Shown piece by piece: positions 34,946-42,225 of a stretch of 64,000 nt of DNA. Below the pieces are notes generated by a model, which did no database searches, was not told the DNA's origin, and saw only the letters and a list, made by a program, of their open reading frames with translations. Made by a program: the position numbers and the translations under genes. Numbering within the stretch: position 1 is the stretch's first letter; each line of letters begins with the position of its first letter. Where the stretch lies: the NCBI GenBank assembly GCA_964537685.1, contig CAZICM010000017.1, forward strand, positions 1 to 64,000. Reading direction: 5' to 3'. Origin of the DNA: CAZICM01 sp964537685 (GTDB taxonomy: Bacteria; Myxococcota_A; Polyangia; Polyangiales; Polyangiaceae).

Positions 34946-35589
34946 ATAGGATTGCCGAGCGCATTACCGGACTGGGCGGCATTGTTTTATGCGGTGGAAG
35001 AAGCCGCAGAATGGGGAGGCCAAAGGCGTTTCTGCCTTTTGGACACGAGACGCTGCTCGCTAGGACCGTGAATACAATCAGCCTTGTTGCATGGCCGATT
35101 TGCGTTGTGGCGGCGCCGGAGCAGGAACTTCCAGCATTGCCCGAGGGTATTTTAATCGCGAGGGATCCAACGGAAGGGCGCGGTCCGCTTCAGGGTATTT
35201 CCGTGGGGCTTTCGGCTCTTTCCGAGCATGTGAAGGCAGCTTTTATTTCGTCGACGGATGTACCTTTTCTACAAGCGGCGCTGATTCGGCGGCTCCACAC
35301 GCTTCAATCGGATGGCTACGATATCGCGGTGATTCAAGCGCAGGGACATTTTCATCCTTTAGGTGCCATATACGGTTGTCATGTAAAACGGGAAGCCGAT
35401 TTATTGCTGGCGGAAAATAGGCTGAGGCCATTTTTTTTGTTTGAACAGGTGCGCACGCGCATTGTGGATGAGGCGCTTTTATTGGCCGATCCCGTGCTGC
35501 GCGAGGCCGATCCGCAATTGATGTCGCTTAGGAATTTAAATACGCCCGAGGAATATGAGGCCGCGCTGAAGGATGCCGGTTTTCTTTAA
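34942..35589 (+). CDS. mobA: Molybdenum cofactor guanylyltransferase (MobA-like)
   Basis: 215 residues. Nucleotidyltransferase of the MobA type that attaches GMP to molybdopterin; CMP transfer (MocA) is possible. Motifs: GIVLCGGRSRRMGRPKAFLPFG at 14-35 (LxGGxSxRMGxxKA), then DPTEGRGPLQGISVGLSAL and STDVPFLQAALIRRL with the metal-binding aspartate. The C-terminal part (LGAIYGCHVKREAD, NLNTPEEYEAAL) also fits. GTG start overlaps the preceding stop (GTGA), giving translational coupling with the MoeA-PBP fusion. Formate dehydrogenases use the bis-MGD cofactor made by MobA, which agrees with the first gene of the operon. Confidence 0.87.
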   Translation: MNRIAERITGLGGIVLCGGRSRRMGRPKAFLPFGHETLLARTVNTISLVAWPICVVAAPEQELPALPEGILIARDPTEGRGPLQGISVGLSALSEHVKAAFISSTDVPFLQAALIRRLHTLQSDGYDIAVIQAQGHFHPLGAIYGCHVKREADLLLAENRLRPFFLFEQVRTRIVDEALLLADPVLREADPQLMSLRNLNTPEEYEAALKDAGFL

Positions 35590-35609
35590 TTAATACGATT
35601 GAATTGGTT

Positions 35610-37034
35610 TCAGCGGGTTTTGGGGAGCTCCCAGCGTTCGATAACGGGCATGTGATCATAATAGGGCGGCGGGCTGGAAAGGGCATATAAATAACCGTTG
35701 GGCGCAATAGAAAGGCGGGCCGGATATTGCGTGCTTTGAAAGGGCGAGGCCGTGCCTTTTTCATCGTATTTCACAATGGTTTTATCGATTCTGGCCGCAT
35801 AAATCGATCCGTCAAAGAAATCCCGCACCAGGCCCGTCACAGGCTGATCGGATTTGGCCCAGGGCACGACTTGTCCAGATGAAGGCCGCACCAACACCAG
35901 ATCGCCCCCTTCCAATGCAACGAGCATGGTAATCGAATCAAACGGCGTGGATGCGTAAACCCTGGATGGGAAAGTGGTAATTAATTCCTGAAGCTGATTA
36001 TTTAAATCCAATCGATAATAATCACCATTCGTTTGAATATTTCCCACATAGAGCACGCGATCGAGTCCATAGCTGACTCCAGCGGGTCCAGTATCGGTTA
36101 CTTTGGCACCATAGGGGCCTGTGCCTTGCGTATAGGTTTCGGAGGGGATGACAATGGGCAGCATTCCCGTGACTGGATCGAGGCGCGCAACGCCTTGGGG
36201 CTGCGAGGAATTAATAATGCAGCCGCAGGTCTGGCAGCAGATATAGGAAAGCGAAACGTCGAGGCCAGGATTTTCTTTGAATTGGGAAGGCGCGGCCTGC
36301 GGTGTTACGATCTGCTGCAAAACCGCCACTTCGCCCATATTGAGATTTGTAACGCCCGTGTAGACCGAGATTTTTCCATCGGGCGCAACAGAACGAAGAT
36401 AGTCGGGGCCGGAAATTAACGTGACGGCCCAGGCGGCGCACGCAGGATCGAATTCGAGATCAACAATACCGGACCGGAATGCATTTTCATGCAATGTGCC
36501 GGGAGTGCCCTCGCCATTGGAATCGACGGAACCCAAGGGCGCGGGTTCGCAGACGATATTGCGGGAACACGAGCAATCGCTGCCGTAGCAGGTATTTCCT
36601 TCGCACAATAGGCCGGCGCAAGGCACGCGGGGATAGCATTTGCCATTGCCAGCGCAGGCGGATCCGGGACCGCATATTTTGTCGCCGCAGGCTTCGGGTT
36701 CGGATGTGGTTACGCAGGCAGACGCGGGATCGACGCAATGTCCAGCCTGGTCGTCGGATACATTGCATACCGTGCCCGCCGCGCAGGGGATGGCGCCCGG
36801 TTTTGCGCAGTCGGCAATGCATTGGCCATTGAGACATATTTCGCCGGGGCCGCTGCATATCAGGCTATTGCAGTCCGCCGCGTTTCCTCCTGCTCCCCCC
36901 GAGCCGCCGCCGCTGCTGCTGCTTGCCGATGTTGTTGATGCGGAAGAATTATCGCCGCCATCGCCGCAGCCTTGGGCCAAGCCATAAAAGAAAAACAGAA
37001 CAACGCCTGAAAGAATGCAAGAAAATCTATTCAT
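35610..37034 (-). CDS. Cysteine-rich lipoprotein with propeller-like domain
   Basis: 474 residues. Lipoprotein signal with Cys23 (lipobox LAQGC), then a Ser/Thr/Gly linker (about 30-52). Residues about 54-165 are rich in cysteine with short C-x(4-7)-C spacings (CNSLICSGPGEICLNGQC), similar to EGF-like or Dickkopf-like Cys modules common in Polyangia lipoproteins. Residues about 185-470 look like a beta-propeller or NHL-type sensor (GIVDLEFDPACAAWAVTLI, VSYGLDRVLYVGNI, FFDGSIYAARIDKTIVKYDEKG). No catalytic residues recognised. Convergent with mobA; 67 bases separate its start from the phosphotransferase gene upstream on the same strand. Confidence 0.75.
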   Translation of the reverse strand: MNRFSCILSGVVLFFFYGLAQGCGDGGDNSSASTTSASSSSGGGSGGAGGNAADCNSLICSGPGEICLNGQCIADCAKPGAIPCAAGTVCNVSDDQAGHCVDPASACVTTSEPEACGDKICGPGSACAGNGKCYPRVPCAGLLCEGNTCYGSDCSCSRNIVCEPAPLGSVDSNGEGTPGTLHENAFRSGIVDLEFDPACAAWAVTLISGPDYLRSVAPDGKISVYTGVTNLNMGEVAVLQQIVTPQAAPSQFKENPGLDVSLSYICCQTCGCIINSSQPQGVARLDPVTGMLPIVIPSETYTQGTGPYGAKVTDTGPAGVSYGLDRVLYVGNIQTNGDYYRLDLNNQLQELITTFPSRVYASTPFDSITMLVALEGGDLVLVRPSSGQVVPWAKSDQPVTGLVRDFFDGSIYAARIDKTIVKYDEKGTASPFQSTQYPARLSIAPNGYLYALSSPPPYYDHMPVIERWELPKTR

Positions 37035-37101
37035 TCAGGCAGTGTCGGCCCATTAAGTCCAATTGTACATCGCCGATCGCGACGGTTATAAAGAGAATGG
37101 A

Positions 37102-38172
37102 CTACAATTCTTTGCGATTTAAATAGCGGGCAGCTTGGGCGGCGAGGGCGCGCACGCCGTGAATCAGCGTGCCAAAGCGGGGATCACGCGTTAAGCCTTG
37201 GGCATAACGATAATAAATCTGCTGAAGAACAACAGCCGTTTTAAAAAGGCCGAAACAATAATAGAAAACAATATTGCCCAAGTCCCGCCCGCTGCGCTGC
37301 GCATAAGCCTGGGCGAGCTCGCGCCGCGTATAACTTCCCGGCACAGCCGTGGGCCCCATACGCATTGCGATTAACGCTTCATCGTCGCCAGCCTCAACCC
37401 AATAGCATAGTGTTGTTCCCAAATCCATCCGGGGATCGCCGAGCGTGGCCATTTCCCAATCGAGAATGCCAACCACTTCGCTGATATTGGAAGGATTAAG
37501 CAAGAGATTGTCATATTTAAAATCGTTGTGAATGATCGAGGCATCCTGGGCTTCTTCTTTGTGTTCGGCGAGCCAGGCAAAAACGCGCTCCATTTCGGGT
37601 ATATCGTCGGTGCGCGAAGCCTCGTAGCGCTTGGCCCAGCCCATCACCTGCCGCTCGACATAGCCTTTGGGCTGTCCAAAATCGGCCAATCCGATCGAAT
37701 TGAAATCGATAGCGTGAAGCCCGGCGAGTGTATCCACGAAGGAAGAGCAGAGGGCGCGTATATCCTCGGGCGATAGCTTGAGCGCGGGCGGAATATCGCG
37801 CCTGATGACCAGGCCGGAAAGCCTCTGCATCACATAAAACTTGGCGCCTATAACCGATTCGTCTTCGCAGAACACAAGCGGTTTGGGGACGAGCGGGAAC
37901 GCAGGCGAAAGTTTGGACAAGAGCCTGTATTCGCGCCCCATATCGTGCGCGCTTTTGACCTTTGATCCAAAGGGAGGGCGGCGCAGTACCCATTCTTTGG
38001 TGCCGCTTTTTAATAAATACGTTAGATTGGAATGCCCACCCGGAAATTGTTCAATGCTTAAGGATTGAGCATTAAAATCGGGGCCGATGGCATTTTCCAA
38101 ATAGAGGACGAGCGTGGCCTGGGGAAGCTCTTCGCCCGCGCGCACGGGCCGTGTGGGGTCGGCGGCGCTCAT
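37102..38172 (-). CDS. APH-family phosphotransferase (ACAD10/11-type)
   Basis: 356 residues of the aminoglycoside phosphotransferase fold. ATP-binding strand region FPGGHSNLTYLLKSGTKEWVLRR near the N-terminus, catalytic loop IHNDFKYDNLLL (HxDxxxxN, about 213-223) and metal-binding ILDWEMATLGDPRMDLG (the DFG-like aspartate). Family members next to acyl-CoA dehydrogenases, such as LvaA of Pseudomonas and the kinase half of ACAD10/11, phosphorylate 4-hydroxyacyl-CoAs. The start overlaps the preceding acyl-CoA dehydrogenase stop by four bases, so they act together. Inferred role: phosphorylation of a 4-hydroxyacyl-CoA. An unrelated APH kinase is unlikely given the coupling. Confidence 0.85.
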   Translation of the reverse strand: MSAADPTRPVRAGEELPQATLVLYLENAIGPDFNAQSLSIEQFPGGHSNLTYLLKSGTKEWVLRRPPFGSKVKSAHDMGREYRLLSKLSPAFPLVPKPLVFCEDESVIGAKFYVMQRLSGLVIRRDIPPALKLSPEDIRALCSSFVDTLAGLHAIDFNSIGLADFGQPKGYVERQVMGWAKRYEASRTDDIPEMERVFAWLAEHKEEAQDASIIHNDFKYDNLLLNPSNISEVVGILDWEMATLGDPRMDLGTTLCYWVEAGDDEALIAMRMGPTAVPGSYTRRELAQAYAQRSGRDLGNIVFYYCFGLFKTAVVLQQIYYRYAQGLTRDPRFGTLIHGVRALAAQAARYLNRKEL

Positions 38173-39383
38173 TCGCTCTTTTGGGCGGGGCGGGGGGTAA
38201 AGCGTTTAAGAATATGCCGCGCGGCCGATATTTTATGAACTTCATCGGGGCCGTCATAAATGCGGGCACCGCGTTCATGAGCGTAGAAATACGATAAAAC
38301 GGTGTCGTCGGTAATGCCCAGGGCGCCGTGGACCTGAATGGCTTTGTCCACTACGTCCAGCATGACCCGAGCCACATGGAATTTAATAAGTGAGATTGAA
38401 TCTTTTACCTCGGCAAAACCGTGTTTATCTATTTTCCAAGCGGTTTCCAGCACAGCGAGCCGGGCCGCATTGATGGACGCGCGGCTTTCCGCAATCCAGG
38501 CTTGTACAATTCCTTTTTGGCCCAATAGCTCTACATCATCGATTTTTCTCGATGCGGCCCGCTGGCACATTAATTCAAATGCGCGTTCGGAAATGCCGAG
38601 CCAGCGCATGCAATGGTGAATGCGGCCCGGGCCCAGCCTTTCCTGCGCAATTAAGAAGCCCTTGCCTTCAGGCCCCAATCGATTGGATTTGGGTACACGG
38701 CAATCATTATAGCTAATTTCAGAATGGCTGGCGTAACCGTCGCCCGGCCTCCCCATAATCGAAATATTGCGGACCATTTCAAATCCAGGGGTGTCTGTGG
38801 GCACAATAATCTGACTCGCCCTTAAATGCGGGGGAGCATCTGGATTGGTGACCGCCATAACGATGGCAAATGCGGCTCCGTCGGCCGCGGACGTAAACCA
38901 TTTACGGCCTGATAGGATATAATCGTCTCCATCGCTTTTAGCTTGGCAGACCAATTGCGTCGGATTGGAACCCGGAGCGCCGGGTTCGGTCATTGAAAAG
39001 CAGCTCCGGATTTTGCCGGCCGAAAGAGGCTCTAAATAGGTGCGTTTTTGCTCGTCCGTGCCGTATTTATGCAGGATCTCAATATTGCCCGCGTCCGGCG
39101 CCTGGCAGCCAAATACATAATGGCCGAGCGGGCTTTTTCCGAGCACTTCGCTCACTAGGCCATGCTCCAATAGCGAGAGTCCAAGGCCGCCGATTTCACG
39201 CGGTGCTTGGGGCGCCCAAAGCCCCATTTCCTTCACCTTGCGCCTTGCCGCTTCGATCGCGGGCTCCAGCGCATTAAAACCTTTGCTTAAAAAGGCTTGT
39301 TCCAGGGGAATAACTTCTCGCTCCAGCAGATCCTCGACATTGCCGAGCAGATATGACATTTCTTCCGAAATGGAGAAATCCAT
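38169..39383 (-). CDS. Acyl-CoA dehydrogenase family protein (ACAD10/11-type)
   Basis: 404 residues with the flavin acyl-CoA dehydrogenase layout: CFSMTEPGAPGSNPTQL and SGRKWFTSAADGA for the flavin and substrate site, IQVHGALGITDDTVLSYFYAHER and the C-terminal IYDGPDEVHKISAARHIL. The DGPDEVH segment (377-383) replaces the usual catalytic-glutamate EGT motif and is a mark of the ACAD10/11 and LvaC-type subgroup that handles phosphorylated hydroxyacyl-CoAs. It is co-transcribed with the kinase, which overlaps it by four bases. Together they may convert 4-hydroxyacyl-CoAs to 3-hydroxyacyl-CoAs for beta-oxidation; the substrate chain length is unknown. Confidence 0.88.
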   Translation of the reverse strand: MDFSISEEMSYLLGNVEDLLEREVIPLEQAFLSKGFNALEPAIEAARRKVKEMGLWAPQAPREIGGLGLSLLEHGLVSEVLGKSPLGHYVFGCQAPDAGNIEILHKYGTDEQKRTYLEPLSAGKIRSCFSMTEPGAPGSNPTQLVCQAKSDGDDYILSGRKWFTSAADGAAFAIVMAVTNPDAPPHLRASQIIVPTDTPGFEMVRNISIMGRPGDGYASHSEISYNDCRVPKSNRLGPEGKGFLIAQERLGPGRIHHCMRWLGISERAFELMCQRAASRKIDDVELLGQKGIVQAWIAESRASINAARLAVLETAWKIDKHGFAEVKDSISLIKFHVARVMLDVVDKAIQVHGALGITDDTVLSYFYAHERGARIYDGPDEVHKISAARHILKRFTPRPAQKSE

Positions 39384-39425
39384 GATTGTATTGATCCTTT
39401 TGTTTGGTGTTTTTATTCGGTGTTT

Positions 39426-40421
39426 TTATTTCGGGGGCTCAACTGGAGCGCAGGTGGAGACGCCGGCACCCACAATCACAAATCCCACGCTTGGCACTTC
39501 GATATTCACGGTTCCGACGGAAGGATCATTGGGATCCAGCGTGAATTTCGTTACCACCGAATCGCCGTTCGGCGCCGTGAATAAATAAAATGAACCGCCC
39601 CACGCCGCAAATGCCCAGCCGCTTCCAATTTCAACGTTATTGGGGCTGGCCACCGATTGAATAAAGGCATTGGATTTATCGATTTCGGCAACATATGCCG
39701 GCTGTCCAAAGCCTTTATAGAAAAAGCCAAAGAGCCGTGCGCTTCCAGTGCCGGTGATTTCCGCGGCGCCCGTTAGGCCATTTCCGCCGCTGTAATTGCC
39801 CACCGGCGAAACGCTAAGGGTTTTAGGATCGAGCTTGCCTAGGTTTTGTCCGTTGTAGTTGCCGATATACAAAGTCTCTTCCGAGCCGCCGGGGGTGTCG
39901 GCCACAAATCCCATTCCAAAGGTTAAAAAGCCTGCCTGGCCAGGGACATAATTGGTTTTGGAGCAGCTCGCGCCATTGGAGATATCTACGTGAAATATAT
40001 TTCCATCGTTGTATAAGACCCAAGCAATGCCCTGACGATCGACGGCCATTGAAAAAGGTGTCGCGCCATTCGATGGGCAGTTGAGCATGCCAATCTGTTT
40101 GAATTCTTTGGTGGGCGGAGAGTAGCTATACAGCTCGTACGTGGTGCCCACGACGTAGATCAATTTCGCGGCCTCGGAACAATCGCCGACCGCACCGCCC
40201 CCGCCGCTTCCAGTCAGCCCGCCATCCACGAAGCCGCCGTTGGACGATGAACTCGCAGAAGCCGATCCGCCTCCGCCTTGCGCCATGCCCGATGAGCTTC
40301 CCGACCCTTGTGAGCCGCCTTCACCTCCGAAGGTCTTGCCGTCATCCGTTGCCGCGGAGCACGCCGCAAAGGCGAAAATTGCCGTGCTCAACGCTACCCC
40401 GCAAATCTGTAGTCCACGCAT
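39426..40421 (-). CDS. Lipoprotein with propeller-like domain
   Basis: 331 residues. The ATG at 40421 is chosen because an AGGAG site lies seven bases upstream and it places the signal peptide at the N-terminus; the frame is open to 40511. Acylated Cys21 (lipobox AFAAC) is followed by a Gly/Ser/Ala linker of about 60 residues. The rest is beta-rich with propeller-like stretches (LIYVVGTTYELYSYSPPTKEF, MAVDRQGIAWVLYNDGNIF, LYIGNYNGQNLGKLDPKTL, FYLFTAPNGDSVVTKF). Function is unknown; it resembles the propeller lipoprotein on the other side of the kinase/dehydrogenase pair in design. A short tandem duplication of GGTGTTTTTATT lies just past the stop. Confidence 0.76.
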   Translation of the reverse strand: MRGLQICGVALSTAIFAFAACSAATDDGKTFGGEGGSQGSGSSSGMAQGGGGSASASSSSNGGFVDGGLTGSGGGGAVGDCSEAAKLIYVVGTTYELYSYSPPTKEFKQIGMLNCPSNGATPFSMAVDRQGIAWVLYNDGNIFHVDISNGASCSKTNYVPGQAGFLTFGMGFVADTPGGSEETLYIGNYNGQNLGKLDPKTLSVSPVGNYSGGNGLTGAAEITGTGSARLFGFFYKGFGQPAYVAEIDKSNAFIQSVASPNNVEIGSGWAFAAWGGSFYLFTAPNGDSVVTKFTLDPNDPSVGTVNIEVPSVGFVIVGAGVSTCAPVEPPK

Positions 40422-40507
40422 ACGGGCACTCCTGTCGCAGGCTTGCGAACATATCAAATCGCTTTCCGCACGGTGATGACTTTCCGCGGGCAAGGCGCGG
40501 GAAGGAT

Positions 40508-41197
40508 TCAATCTGAATGCCCGCGCTCGCGGGATGCTGAATGCCGAATGCCAAGCTCGATATCGCCTACAACAAAATCAGCCCGGGTTGCGGCTGCGGA
40601 AACTGCCGATTTCAGCTTTCCAAAGAGCCGGGCATCCCGCTCGGCTTTGACATGATCTTCAGGCAAGAGGTGAATCACATAGCGCATGAATTGAAGGTGT
40701 TCGCTTAGCGATCCGCCTGGAATTTCTGCGGAGGATATTTCTCCGCGCGCTAGCATGGCTTCCGCTTCACGCTCTTTCATCGCCGCGAGCAATGCGCACG
40801 CGCCATTCAGTACGTCGGCGGGATTCAAGGGTTCTCGCTCGCACTGCCGCACCGGCGCATCGCGATAGGCATGATGCCAGCCTTGCTGAATCACCGGCAG
40901 CCGAAGTACCGGTGAAAGCTCGGCGAGCTCGGTCTCGGGCGTTCGCATTGCCGATGCAAAGGCTGTTCGCACGGCTTCGAGTTTGGCCGCATCGAAGACG
41001 ATGTCCGCGTAGGCACCGGCATCCAGAATCAGCACAACCTGGTGCGCTAAAACGACGCGCGAGCCCATCGACCATTTCTCGGGTGCGGGCGAGATTTCGA
41101 CCTGAGCGTGCTCGACCAATGCGCTGAGATCGGAACGGCCGCGCGCCTTGAGCAGGGCTGCCGCGCCGGCGATCAGCGCCGCAATCTCAAGGCTCAA
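40508..41197 (-). CDS. Hypothetical protein coupled to an SPFH protein
   Basis: 229 residues, not recognised. No signal peptide or membrane helix. The N-terminus is helical (LIAGAAALLKARGRSDLSALVEHAQ), followed by a beta-rich part (GSRVVLAHQVVLILDAGAYADIVF) and a long helical C-terminal half rich in Glu and Ala (AMKEREAEAMLARGEISSAE, HLLPEDHVKAERDARLFGKL). It overlaps the SPFH gene by four bases (ATGA) and lies 86 bases before the lipoprotein gene on the same strand, so a three-gene unit is likely. A role with the SPFH membrane platform is guessed from coupling alone. Confidence 0.65.
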   Translation of the reverse strand: MSLEIAALIAGAAALLKARGRSDLSALVEHAQVEISPAPEKWSMGSRVVLAHQVVLILDAGAYADIVFDAAKLEAVRTAFASAMRTPETELAELSPVLRLPVIQQGWHHAYRDAPVRQCEREPLNPADVLNGACALLAAMKEREAEAMLARGEISSAEIPGGSLSEHLQFMRYVIHLLPEDHVKAERDARLFGKLKSAVSAAATRADFVVGDIELGIRHSASRERGHSD

Positions 41198-42096
41198 CGA
41201 ATACCCATTTTGCCGGGCATGTTCATGCGGGCCACTTCTTCAATCGCTTCCGCCTCTGCGATGGCTTCGGCTTCAACTTGCGCATCGGTCCGGAGCGCGC
41301 CGTCGGCCGCACCTTTCACGCGGACGCGCGCGGGCTGTGCCGCCGCCGCTTCGGCCATCGCTGCAGCGGTGTGCCGCATATCGTCGTAGGGCTTTGCCAA
41401 ATCGAAAATCACCTTGGTATTGCCGCCCTGGCTCAAGTTTGCGAGCGCTTCAAATCGCCGCAATTCCATCGATCCAGGCGACTGCGCCAATATCGCCGCC
41501 GCCTGCGCGAAGTTCTTGGCGCTCTCTACGTCGGCCTCGCTCTTGATAACCACGTACTTTCGATCGCGTTCCGCAATTGCCACTTTTGCAAGCACTTCCT
41601 GCATCTGCGGCGGCAGTTGCACATCCTGGAGGCCGATGAGCTCCACATGCAGGCCCCACTGGGAAACGACCGTCTCAACCTGCGCTCTGACCTTTGCGGC
41701 GACTTCCTCGCGATGCGCCAAGAGCTCGTCTAGCCGGGTTTCGCCCACCACATCGCGCAGCACAACCTTGGCCCGATCCTTCACCGCGGCTTCATAATTC
41801 TCGACGGCCAAGGTCGCCTTATCCGGATCGATAACGCGGTAATAAACAACGGCATCGATCATTGTCGTCACGTTGTCCCGGGTAATCACCATCTGCCTTA
41901 ACAGATCGCGATTTTTCGTCCGGGTATCGATGCGCTTGAGCTCCTGAAACCCAGGGAAAAACAAGGTGAGCCCGGGCTCGACGCGGCCGGACAATTTGCC
42001 GAGCGTGAAGCGGAGCGCCACTTCCCACTGGTTGATCTGGCGCAGCCCCGAAAGGAGGTAAAGAAGAATGACTAGGCCAATGATCGCGGGAATCAT
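41194..42096 (-). CDS. SPFH/stomatin-like membrane protein
   Basis: About 300 residues. One N-terminal transmembrane helix (IPAIIGLVILLYLLSGL), followed by the slipin/SPFH domain (VALRFTLGKLSGRVEPGLTLFFPGFQELKRIDTRT, then VTTMIDAVVYYRVIDPDKA). A long Ala/Glu-rich coiled-coil region begins near 175 (IAERDRKYVVIKSEADVESAKNF), and the C-terminus is Ala/Glu-rich and helical. Stomatin-like proteins form oligomers on the inner face of membranes and often work with NfeD proteases; no nfeD lies nearby. An in-frame TTG at 42114 is an alternative start. The next gene on the strand is coupled by ATGA. Confidence 0.86.
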   Translation of the reverse strand: MIPAIIGLVILLYLLSGLRQINQWEVALRFTLGKLSGRVEPGLTLFFPGFQELKRIDTRTKNRDLLRQMVITRDNVTTMIDAVVYYRVIDPDKATLAVENYEAAVKDRAKVVLRDVVGETRLDELLAHREEVAAKVRAQVETVVSQWGLHVELIGLQDVQLPPQMQEVLAKVAIAERDRKYVVIKSEADVESAKNFAQAAAILAQSPGSMELRRFEALANLSQGGNTKVIFDLAKPYDDMRHTAAAMAEAAAAQPARVRVKGAADGALRTDAQVEAEAIAEAEAIEEVARMNMPGKMGIR

Positions 42097-42225
42097 CGCT
42101 TGCGATCTAAACAAAGATCACCGAGCGCGTCGCTCAAAATCCGCACCACACAATGCCTTGTCGCGTCGATGAGATGAGGCTGTGCCATGGCGTCGTGGTT
42201 ATCGTTTCATGAGAAAGGAAGCCTT

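Noticed and set aside
39404..39430. Tandem copies of GGTGTTTTTATT as a regulatory repeat
   Set aside because: Only two short copies just beyond a stop codon; likely a local slippage duplication.
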